Position numbers and translations under genes: made by a program | Source of the DNA: WTGA01 sp965231865 | GTDB lineage: Bacteria; Pseudomonadota; Gammaproteobacteria; Arenicellales; Poriferihabitantaceae | Assembly (NCBI GenBank): GCA_965231865.1 | Contig: CBDDOJ010000001.1 | Location: 62,001-126,000, forward strand | DNA: 64,000 bases | Direction of reading: 5' to 3' | Notes under the pieces: model-generated | Databases searched by the model: none | What the model was told of the DNA's origin: nothing | Seen by the model: the letters and a program-made list of their open reading frames with translations, nothing else | Shown here: positions 28,182-35,973 of the stretch, piece by piece | Layout: the number at the start of each line of letters is the position of its first letter | Position numbering within the stretch: the first letter of the stretch is position 1

Positions 28182-29342
28182 TTAAAGATTCTCCACGAAA
28201 TCCAGGGGAGAGCGGCTGAGTCTTTCCACCCCGGTTTCGGTCACCAACACCGAATGCCCCCAGCACATGGCATACCCGGAATCGGAATCCATCAGGATCA
28301 TATGGAGGAAAAAGACATTTCCGGCGTGCATGAGCAATGGATTGTCCTCATAGAACATCGGAAAATCCACCCAGATCGGGTTGAATACCGCCCCCATTCC
28401 ATACCCGCATGCTTTCATTCTGGCATGCCCCAGTCCATGCTCATCCAGGACGGTGGCGTGGGCCTGGTAGACCTGACCCATAGGCCGGCCCGGTTGGATG
28501 GCCTGTTCGCAGGCCTGGAGTGCTTCCACCACCGCGGCGTGCATTTTTTTCTGAATCTGCGATGCAGGACCCACGACCAGGGTTCGCATCATTGCCGAAT
28601 GATACCGGTGATACGCCCCCGCCCATTCCAGGGTCAATTGATCCGATTCATCCAGGTGTCTCGGCCCCGACTGGTATCGGCACAATAGCGCTCCCTCGCC
28701 GGAACCGACGATAAACTCGTTTCCCGCATAACTGCCCCCGCCCCGGAAAACCGCTCCCTGCATGGCGGCAAGGATCTCCCCCTCAAAGACCCCGGCCGTG
28801 GTCATGGCGATCGCGACATCCAGCGCATCATCGCTCAGGGCCGCCGCCTTTTTGTGGTACTCGATTTCCCGTTCGCTTTTTTGCCGGCGCAGCCCGCTGA
28901 TGAGATCGGATGCCTCCACCAGGGACCCTTTTCCCTGGAGAGCCCTGCGCAATTTCTGTCCGTTGAAGGCGTTCAGTCCCACTGTATTGGTTTCAATGCC
29001 CAACCGGGCGCTTCCAAGACCGATTTTCTTCAGCAACCGATACAGGCCCTGAAATGGGTCCGCACCTTCCACATCATGCCACAGGTGAATGTGGGAATCC
29101 GGCAGAATCGATGTCTGCTGCGCCTGCCGCAAATCCGGCAGGCGGGTAAACAGGTTGATTTCCCCGTCCGCGGACAGCACCATGCACTGGAACATGGCAT
29201 ATCCAAACGTGTCGTATCCGGTCAGGTAATAGTGGCTTTCCGGTGCAAACAGCAACATGCCGTCGAGGTCCCGTCCGGCCATTGCACGGCGTGCATTCCC
29301 GATCCTGTGCTGATATTCTTCGGCTGTAAAATGCAGTGACAA
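28182..29342 (-). CDS. M24-family (creatinase/ectoine-hydrolase-like) hydrolase
   Basis: 386 residues with the creatinase N-terminal domain (FTAEEYQHRIGNARRAM, HYYLTGYDTFGY) and a pita-bread C-terminal domain. All five metal ligands of prolidase-like M24 enzymes are replaced: the first two Asp positions read E and A in LEWAGAYHRYHSAMMRT, the His position is Tyr in GYGMG, and the two Glu positions are absent. The pattern LEWAG, RYH, GYGMG and a late VTETGVERL matches the metal-free ectoine hydrolase (DoeA/EutD) branch as I recall it. No ectoine genes are nearby, so the substrate is open. It is not the DMSP lyase DddP, which keeps its metal ligands. Confidence 0.6.
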   Translation of the reverse strand: MSLHFTAEEYQHRIGNARRAMAGRDLDGMLLFAPESHYYLTGYDTFGYAMFQCMVLSADGEINLFTRLPDLRQAQQTSILPDSHIHLWHDVEGADPFQGLYRLLKKIGLGSARLGIETNTVGLNAFNGQKLRRALQGKGSLVEASDLISGLRRQKSEREIEYHKKAAALSDDALDVAIAMTTAGVFEGEILAAMQGAVFRGGGSYAGNEFIVGSGEGALLCRYQSGPRHLDESDQLTLEWAGAYHRYHSAMMRTLVVGPASQIQKKMHAAVVEALQACEQAIQPGRPMGQVYQAHATVLDEHGLGHARMKACGYGMGAVFNPIWVDFPMFYEDNPLLMHAGNVFFLHMILMDSDSGYAMCWGHSVLVTETGVERLSRSPLDFVENL

Positions 29343-29767
29343 GGCCTGTCTCAGGGAGCGGGATGGAAAAAATCCACATCATCAGGATTTTCAGGTCATC
29401 AATATCTTCATCGATCTTTATCGATCCTGAATGCACCGATTCTGAATGACATGGAAACAGCCGGTATTATCCGGCAAATACCGCGCCATTACAAATTGAG
29501 ACAAGACCGCATGCCACGGTTGTACCGGAAAAAAACAGCGGTTTCCACGAAACAGTTCCCCGGTTCCGCTTTATCCCCTTTGTCGTCTGGATCCCTCCTG
29601 GAGAACATGTCCCGCGGACTGCAGCTTGGTCTGGACTTCCCGACACCGCAAGGTTGCCCGGGAACAGATTCTCTTCATAATCCTGTTTAACTATTTTCTG
29701 TATCATGTTTGTTTTTATTGAAAATCTGAATTTTTCCTGTTTCCGGACAGGATTCTAGGGCCGCTTT
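29343..29767. other. Intergenic region between divergent genes, nothing recognised
   Basis: 425 bases separating the leftward M24 hydrolase from the rightward EamA transporter. It must carry both promoters. An AT-rich stretch at 29680-29740 precedes the transporter gene. No RNA gene or conserved frame was recognised. Confidence 0.5.
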
Positions 29768-30667
29768 ATGGTACGGGAAGACTACTCCAGGGGAGTGGCG
29801 CTGGTGCTCCTTGCGGGATGTATCTGGAGTATTGCCGGAGTGGTGATGCGGTACATGGAAAACGCGAATGAATGGCAGGTGCTGTTTTACCGCTCCCTGA
29901 CCCTTTCGGTTTTCCTTTTTTTCTACATCGGGTTCCGGTACCGCGGTCCCCTGATTAACGCATACCGGGAACCGGGCTGGGGGTCGGTCATTGCCGGAGT
30001 GTGTCTTGGCGCAACCTTCTGCAGCTGGATTTTTGCCATGACCCACACCACCATCGCCAATGCCCTGTTTGTGCTGGCCTCCGCACCGTTCATTACCGCT
30101 TTGCTCGGACGGCTGATTCTGGGTGAAGCGGTCAAGAGGATCACGGTCTATTGCATGATTGCAACCGCCCTGGGCATACTGGTGATGGTGATCGAAGGGA
30201 TTCTTGTGGGCGCATTCCTCGGCAACCTGTTTGCCCTGGGTGCAGCGGCTGGATTTTCCCTGTTTTCCGTTCTGTTGCGCAGAACCAAAAGTATTGACAT
30301 GACGCCGACGGTCTTCTGGGCCGGTCTTTCCGGCACGGTAATCGGGGCGGTCATGATCCTGGTGTCTGGAACCGGATTCTCGGTGTCCCACCATGACTTT
30401 GAAATGTGCGCCCTGCTCGGACTGGTTCAGGTAGGCATAGGGATGATCATCTATACCGCCGGGTCGAAACATGTACCGGCGGCAGAACTGGTGCTGCTGT
30501 CCCTGACCGAGGTAATTCTCGGCCCCCTGTGGGTATGGCTGGCCGTGGGAGAGGTTCCCGGCGTCTACACTCTGGTCGGGGGATTCATTGTTTTTGGTGC
30601 CATCGTATTGCAGGCTTTCACCGGGATCCAGCACCAACGCAGGATGGTCCGGATGACCTCCACTTGA
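29768..30667 (+). CDS. EamA-family DMT transporter
   Basis: 299 residues with ten hydrophobic segments in two EamA repeats, the drug/metabolite transporter superfamily. The first repeat starts VLLAGCIWSIAGVVMRYM and continues FYRSLTLSVFLFFYIG, the second begins in GNLFALGAAAGFSLFSVLLR. Such proteins usually export amino acids, purines or small metabolites; the substrate is unknown. It diverges from the M24 hydrolase and converges on the HisA homologue. Confidence 0.85.
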   Translation: MVREDYSRGVALVLLAGCIWSIAGVVMRYMENANEWQVLFYRSLTLSVFLFFYIGFRYRGPLINAYREPGWGSVIAGVCLGATFCSWIFAMTHTTIANALFVLASAPFITALLGRLILGEAVKRITVYCMIATALGILVMVIEGILVGAFLGNLFALGAAAGFSLFSVLLRRTKSIDMTPTVFWAGLSGTVIGAVMILVSGTGFSVSHHDFEMCALLGLVQVGIGMIIYTAGSKHVPAAELVLLSLTEVILGPLWVWLAVGEVPGVYTLVGGFIVFGAIVLQAFTGIQHQRRMVRMTST

Positions 30668-30725
30668 TCCGCCCCCAAGCGGATGCCGGGGGAGTCCCCA
30701 TGGGGCGGTTACTATGGGACGGTTG

Positions 30726-31475
30726 CTAGATAAATTCCGCTTTGGTGGTCTGTTGACTCGCCACGGCAACCGCCTCTTCAATCGTAAACACCCGGTTAAA
30801 CAAGGCCCAGCCTGTGACCGCTCCGGAGATATTGGGAAGATTGACCAGCATTGAGATGTCGTCGAGATTGCGGACCGTTCCGCTGGATACAACCGGACAT
30901 GCCAGTTCAGTCGCCATCTGCGTGGTATTGGCCATGCTGCTTTCCGGCAATTCGTCGTAGCGGTCGATATCGGTATAGATAATGGCCGCCGCCCCGCTTC
31001 TTTCAAAACGTTTCGCCAGTTCCATGGCGGTAAACGCCGAGGTGTGCTTCCAGCCATGGGAAACCACCCTGCCATCTCTGGCATCAATACTGATCGCCAC
31101 CCCATCGGGATACTTGGAACACAAGGACTCCACCAGGTGTTGATCGACAACTGCGGCGGTGCCGAGCACCACCCGGGTCGCCCCGTTTTCCATCCACCAG
31201 TCGGCGGAACTTAATGAGCGGATTCCTCCACCGACCTGGACCGGAATATTCGATTTCGAAATGATATTCCGAATGATGTCAGCGTTTTGCCCGTGATGTT
31301 CAAATACCCCATCGAGGTCGACCACATGCAGCCACTGTGCTCCCCCATTTTCAAATTCCCTTGCCGCGTCCAAAGGCTGTATATCGAACATCTGGGGGTC
31401 CTCAATACTCCCATGCTTCAAATTCACGCACTGACCATTGTGCAACTCAATATCCGGGTAAATTATCATTTGCAC
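30726..31475 (-). CDS. Divergent HisA/HisF-family TIM-barrel protein
   Basis: 249 residues, clearly of the HisA fold (phosphoribosyl-aminoimidazole carboxamide isomerase): LHVVDLDG, VQVGGGIRSLSSA, VVLGTAAV, SIDARDGRVVSHGWK and IIYTDIDRYDE align along the barrel. However the first catalytic Asp (PAID in HisA) is Glu in YPDIEL, the TDISRDG loop is altered to TDIDRYD, and the second phosphate-binding SGG reads SGT. It stands alone without other his genes. It may be a HisA paralogue recruited to another pathway. Preceded by a 420-base leader with strong RNA structure. Confidence 0.7.
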   Translation of the reverse strand: MQMIIYPDIELHNGQCVNLKHGSIEDPQMFDIQPLDAAREFENGGAQWLHVVDLDGVFEHHGQNADIIRNIISKSNIPVQVGGGIRSLSSADWWMENGATRVVLGTAAVVDQHLVESLCSKYPDGVAISIDARDGRVVSHGWKHTSAFTAMELAKRFERSGAAAIIYTDIDRYDELPESSMANTTQMATELACPVVSSGTVRNLDDISMLVNLPNISGAVTGWALFNRVFTIEEAVAVASQQTTKAEFI

Positions 31476-31898
31476 CCCCTATCGATTTGAAAGTATTTGT
31501 GGATGGATACCACTTATGCCTGACCTGTCTTTTTATACCATAATTGCAGGATTTCTTACAGTTTCCAGCAATGACCGTCACAGGAAAATGGACCTGTCCA
31601 CTCAATTCGAGGACAGTCTGCCCGGTTTTCCGGTCTCCCATTATATCGTTAATACCCGGAGCAATGCCCGGCGGTTTTCCCCTGAACAGACCGTAACTGC
31701 CGTCGGGGAGGCCGATTCGGACGGATGCTTCCTCCCCCGACGGCACCTTACGGCACGGTCGGGGGATTGAAGAAGCTGCAGTCCTTCCGGAGCCGTGCGT
31801 GACAGGGCCCCGGCAAGGTTGAATGGTCATTCCAGGGACCCATTCCTTTTCTGGAGGAATGCAGAGCGGGTTCACAAACATGGAATCCATGGTTTCGG
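31476..31898 (-). promoter_or_regulatory. Structured leader region ahead of the HisA-like gene
   Basis: 423 bases between the phytanoyl-CoA dioxygenase stop and the HisA-like start, both leftward. At 31734-31765 there is a 14-position near-perfect hairpin; on the minus strand the loop is GTAA, a GNRA tetraloop. The inner arm (31731-31744) can instead pair with 31699-31711, and the first arm (31752-31765) with 31792-31797, so the segments are mutually exclusive partners as in attenuators. A 159-codon frame runs through here but has no recognisable domain. Confidence 0.45.
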
Positions 31899-32723
31899 TT
31901 ATTCGGCCTGCCACACCACGGGACAAAGATCACTGACCAGCGGGTCCCCGGGCTGAATACCGAATTTCACGACTTCGGCGCTGATGTTGGGATCATCGCC
32001 GCCGGGCACGACGCGATAGCGTGCATCGTCACCCAGCCATTGCACCGACACCGTTCTGCGACCGAGGTTCGCCGGCAGGTTGCCCGATCCCCCATGGGTC
32101 AGCATCCCGTGAAAGACGACGCAGTCTCCGGGCTCCATCGCCCAGGAAACGATGTCATAGTCATCCCGATGAGACTCGATGTCCGGGAACGGCTGTAAAT
32201 CCGGGAAATTCCCATCCTCGTATTCGGTCTGGAAGAACGGGTCCCGGGAATATTTCGTTTTCCAGCGATGTGACCCGCGCACAAATTCCAGCCCGGTTTG
32301 GGCGGGCACCGGATCCAGCGACATCCACATGCTGCACCCCTGCTCCCCCCCGGCTGACCAGGATGGCTGGTCCTGGTGCCAGGGTGTCCTTTGTTGCGTC
32401 CCGGGAGTTCTCATAAATACGGTGATGTAGAAGGGGGTGGCGTACCGGGCCTTCATCAGGCGACCGGCCGCCTCGGCCATGGGAGACTCCAGCATGAGGC
32501 CATCAAATTCATCAATTTCACCCACGGTGCGTGCATCAAAAAACAGGTGCCCGCTGGAATGCGCATCGTCCACGTAAATCTTGCTGCGTGAACTCGGTTC
32601 GAGACGACAACGTTCTATCCCCGAAGCCAGTTTCTCAAGCCAGGGTTGAGTGAAGTAGTTGCGCAATACAATCACGCCATCGCGCTGGTAATCCTGGATC
32701 TGCTGTTCGGATATTGTGGACAC
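31899..32723 (-). CDS. Phytanoyl-CoA dioxygenase (PhyH) family protein
   Basis: 274 residues, an iron(II)/2-oxoglutarate dioxygenase. The facial triad is visible: HxD in TPWHQDQPSW near 117-121 and the distal His in FHGMLTHGGSGN, with the 2-oxoglutarate Arg in RRTVSVQWLGDD. The EctD-type signature of ectoine hydroxylases was not seen, so the substrate is open. It is leftward, upstream of the HisA-like gene and downstream of another 2-oxoglutarate oxygenase gene, suggesting a shared small-molecule pathway. Confidence 0.88.
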   Translation of the reverse strand: MSTISEQQIQDYQRDGVIVLRNYFTQPWLEKLASGIERCRLEPSSRSKIYVDDAHSSGHLFFDARTVGEIDEFDGLMLESPMAEAAGRLMKARYATPFYITVFMRTPGTQQRTPWHQDQPSWSAGGEQGCSMWMSLDPVPAQTGLEFVRGSHRWKTKYSRDPFFQTEYEDGNFPDLQPFPDIESHRDDYDIVSWAMEPGDCVVFHGMLTHGGSGNLPANLGRRTVSVQWLGDDARYRVVPGGDDPNISAEVVKFGIQPGDPLVSDLCPVVWQAE

Positions 32724-32889
32724 GGATGAGCCCTACAGTGTCGGAATCACTTTCTGTTGAAATTTATGCAGGAAATCCAAACGACACCGGTTCTACCTGC
32801 ATCCGCAACCAGCCGGGGCGTTACCATCCCCCGTCCCGGGACCCCCTGTGTATTCCGCTGAACAGGACCCGTACCGGTCACCGGGGTTC

Positions 32890-33897
32890 TCAATACGGAT
32901 TGGTCCCATTATAGTGCCTGGCCACTACGTCGGGATGGGCCCGCATTCGGATTTTCAGGGTATTGTCTCCAAAAACCGGATAGACCGGATCATCCGGGTC
33001 CGTGTTCTGCCCCCCGGATGCCCTGGTTTCGAGTTCGGGGGGAAGAGAAACCGGTTTGAATACCGCGTCCAGCCTCGGGTTCATGAAGTAGGCAATGGAG
33101 ATTCGCTGCTTGCCCGGTGGCGGACTTTCAACCCGGTGTTTGGTGGCACGCAAGTAGCCATTGCTGGCCACCTGCAGCATTTCACCCAGATTGACCACAT
33201 AGGCACCGGGAACCGGCTCCACTTCAAACAGTCTGCCGTTATTTTCCACCTGCAGCCCGGGCACTTCGTCCTGGAGTATCAATGTCACCAGACCGGAATC
33301 ATGGTGCAGACCCAGCCCCTGCCCGGTGTATGCATCGGCTGACCGGGCTGGATAGCGGACGATTTTCAAACGCGTATAAGGGTCCGGCGACACGGCATGA
33401 TCAAAGAAATCCATGGATTGGCCCAGCCCCATGGCCAGGGCCCGGATGATCGCCAGTCCAAGAGACTGGATCTCCCCCATCCAGGAAACCACTGCCGGAC
33501 GCATTTCAGGAAGGCTGTCCGGCCATTGATTCGGGCCTCTCAGGCGCAGCCACGGGGGGTCGCCCGAACCCAGAGTCAAAGCGGGTTCTTCGGGGCCGAT
33601 ATCCAGCTGGTCCCGCCAGTCACGCCGCCCTGCAGTCACTTCATCACCGAGCACGGTGTACCCCCGAAAATGGGGAGAATTGGCGATGGCCATCCGGTGT
33701 CGCTCGTTTTCAGGCAGAGCGAAGAAACGTCGGGCAACCTCGATCATTTCATTATTCCTGTCCGCGGAAATCCCGTGGCCGACCAGGTAAAAGAAACCGG
33801 GGTCATGACAGGTTTCGAGCAGCGCGGTTACAAAGGCCCGGCCCTCTTCACTGGCAGGATTATCCAGAAAGCTGGAGATGTCATGGGTGGGAAGCAA
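32890..33897 (-). CDS. Isopenicillin-N-synthase-like 2-oxoglutarate/iron oxygenase
   Basis: 335 residues of the 2OG-Fe(II) oxygenase superfamily. The N-terminal DIOX_N part has CHDPGFFYLVGHGIS and RFFALPENERHRM; the catalytic core shows HxD in LGLHHDSGLVTL, the distal His in ATKHRVESPP and the R-x-S motif in RISIAYFMNP. Such enzymes oxidise small metabolites; in bacteria most have unknown substrates. Leftward, 166 bases upstream of the PhyH-like gene. Confidence 0.88.
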   Translation of the reverse strand: MLPTHDISSFLDNPASEEGRAFVTALLETCHDPGFFYLVGHGISADRNNEMIEVARRFFALPENERHRMAIANSPHFRGYTVLGDEVTAGRRDWRDQLDIGPEEPALTLGSGDPPWLRLRGPNQWPDSLPEMRPAVVSWMGEIQSLGLAIIRALAMGLGQSMDFFDHAVSPDPYTRLKIVRYPARSADAYTGQGLGLHHDSGLVTLILQDEVPGLQVENNGRLFEVEPVPGAYVVNLGEMLQVASNGYLRATKHRVESPPPGKQRISIAYFMNPRLDAVFKPVSLPPELETRASGGQNTDPDDPVYPVFGDNTLKIRMRAHPDVVARHYNGTNPY

Positions 33898-34227
33898 CCG
33901 GTTCTCCTACAGTGTGGGATTTCGGCACATTTTAGCAAGGATATCTGGGGTTGTCATTGAATTGTCGCGTGCGAACATCCTCCTGCGGGGCCTGACAACC
34001 CGCCGTACAGGGCCCGCCCGGGCCCATGACCGCATCATTTTTCTCCCGCAAAGTCACCGGTTGAGGCGCATTCATCCGTCTGCCGACAGCCGACAGGATG
34101 CCTGGTCACCCTGACGATGCCCCCCACCCATGCAGGGGACATTCGTCACGGGGGGCCGGAGTCCGGATGACGATGAAAAGGAGATGGAGGAGGGAAAGAA
34201 GCCCGGTTTCCCTGGGTGTCCGGAAAC
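33898..34227. other. Intergenic region with an imperfect hairpin
   Basis: 330 bases between the formate-tetrahydrofolate ligase end and the oxygenase start, both leftward. A long imperfect inverted repeat at 34112-34148 (outer arms TGACGA/TCGTCA, inner C/G runs) may help end the ligase transcript, but there is no U-run after it. No gene was recognised. Confidence 0.35.
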
Positions 34228-35895
34228 CTAAAACAGCCCTTCCACTTCACCGGCCTCGTTAATACGGATCCGGTTGGCAGCAGGTTCCCTTGGAAGACCC
34301 GGCATGGTCATGATGTCCCCGCAAACCACGACCACAAATCCCGCTCCCGCGGACAGCCTTACCTCCCGGATTCCCAGTGTATAACCGGTTGGCGCGCCCT
34401 TCCGATTGGGGTCCGTGGAAAAACTGTACTGGGTCTTGGCAATGCAGATGGGCAGGTGTCCGAAACCACCGTTCTGCAGGTCTGCAATCTGGTTCCGGGT
34501 CTTCTGGTCTGCACTGATCCCATCTGCTCGGTAAATCTTCGTCGCAACAGCCTCGATCTTCTCCCACAACGGCATTTCATCCGGATAGGTGGTGGTGAAG
34601 TCCGCGGTACCACTGTCCGCCATCTCCGCCACCGCCTGGGCCAGTTCGGTGGTTCCCTTCCCCCCTTCTGCCCAATGATTCGCATCCACCGCTTTCACCC
34701 CCTGGGCATCGCACAATTCCCGCACTGCAGCCCGCTCCGCCGCCGTGTCCGCGCTGAACTGATTGATGGCGACCACGACGGGCAACCCGAATGAGCGGAT
34801 ATTCTCAATATGACGAACCAGATTCACACAACCGGCCCGGACAGCCTGAACATTTTCAGCCCCCAGGTCGTCCCTGCCGACCCCGCCGTGCATCTTCAAT
34901 GCCCGGATGGTGGCAACCAGCACCACCGCGTCCGGCGACAACCCGGCCTGCCGGCATTTGATGTCAAAGAACTTTTCAGCCCCCAGGTCGGCTCCGAATC
35001 CCGCTTCTGTGATGGTGTAGTCCGCCAGCTTCATGGCGGCCCGGGTGGCGATCACCGAGTTGCAGCCATGGGCAATATTCGCAAAAGGGCCTCCATGCAC
35101 GAAGGCGGGGTTGTTTTCCAGGGTCTGCACCAGGTTCGGTGCAATGGCATCCTTGAGCAACACCGTCATGGGTCCGGGCCCCATTACCGCGTCCGCCCGA
35201 ACGGGTTGTCTCTCCCGGGTATAGCCAATGACCATCTTTCCCAGTCTTTCCTCCAGGTCCCTGGCATTTCTGGAAAGACAGAAAATAGCCATCACCTCCG
35301 AAGCCACCGTGATGTCAAAGCCATCTTCACGGGGATAGCCGTTGGCCACCCCTCCCAGTGAATTGGTAATCTGGCGCAACGCGCGGTCATTCATGTCCAC
35401 CACCCGCCGCCAGCCGATCCGGCGGGTATCCAGTCCTGCCTGGTTGCCCCAGTAGATATGGTTGTCGATCAGCGCGGACAACAGGCTGTGTGCTGACGTA
35501 ATCGCATGGAAATCACCCGTGAAGTGAAGGTTGATATCCTCCATGGGAACCACCTGGGCATAGCCTCCTCCAGCCGCGCCCCCTTTCATGCCAAAACAGG
35601 GACCCAGGGAAGGTTCCCGAAGACACACCATGGTGTTTTTGCCGATCCGGTTCATTCCATCAACCAGCCCCACCGAGGTCGTTGTTTTTCCTTCTCCAGC
35701 GGGTGTCGGGGTAATCGCCGTGACCAGTATCAGCTTGCCGTCGGGACGGTCCTGCAGGGATTCAACAAAATCCAGACCCACTTTCGCCTTGGTGTGCCCG
35801 TACGGCACCAGGGCAGAATCGGGAATTCCCAGCCGGTCGGCAATTTCAGTTATGGGCTTCATGGACGCTGCCCGTGCAATTTCTATATCACTCAT
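34228..35895 (-). CDS. fhs: Formate-tetrahydrofolate ligase
   Basis: 555 residues, full-length Fhs. It joins formate and tetrahydrofolate using ATP to give 10-formyl-THF, and can run in reverse to release formate and ATP. The P-loop is TPAGEGKTTTSVGL at about 63-76, followed by LREPSLGPCFGMKGGAAGGG and the DINLHFTGDFHAI segment, all invariant in the family. It follows the formate dehydrogenase genes by 78 bases in the same direction, so the two enzymes together link the folate C1 pool with formate oxidation. Confidence 0.97.
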   Translation of the reverse strand: MSDIEIARAASMKPITEIADRLGIPDSALVPYGHTKAKVGLDFVESLQDRPDGKLILVTAITPTPAGEGKTTTSVGLVDGMNRIGKNTMVCLREPSLGPCFGMKGGAAGGGYAQVVPMEDINLHFTGDFHAITSAHSLLSALIDNHIYWGNQAGLDTRRIGWRRVVDMNDRALRQITNSLGGVANGYPREDGFDITVASEVMAIFCLSRNARDLEERLGKMVIGYTRERQPVRADAVMGPGPMTVLLKDAIAPNLVQTLENNPAFVHGGPFANIAHGCNSVIATRAAMKLADYTITEAGFGADLGAEKFFDIKCRQAGLSPDAVVLVATIRALKMHGGVGRDDLGAENVQAVRAGCVNLVRHIENIRSFGLPVVVAINQFSADTAAERAAVRELCDAQGVKAVDANHWAEGGKGTTELAQAVAEMADSGTADFTTTYPDEMPLWEKIEAVATKIYRADGISADQKTRNQIADLQNGGFGHLPICIAKTQYSFSTDPNRKGAPTGYTLGIREVRLSAGAGFVVVVCGDIMTMPGLPREPAANRIRINEAGEVEGLF

Positions 35896-35973
35896 GGTTC
35901 ACAAATCGTTGTATTTAGGTAGAAGTCAGGGAAAAATACTGGATCATTCTCCGGGCAGTTGATTCGGGGAGGA

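Noticed and set aside
28182..29342. DMSP lyase DddP, because it is an M24-fold protein close to a DMSP cluster
   Set aside because: DddP keeps its metal ligands; here all five are replaced and the pattern fits the ectoine-hydrolase-like branch.
31899..32723. Ectoine hydroxylase EctD
   Set aside because: It is a PhyH-family dioxygenase but lacks the EctD signature and there are no ectABC genes.
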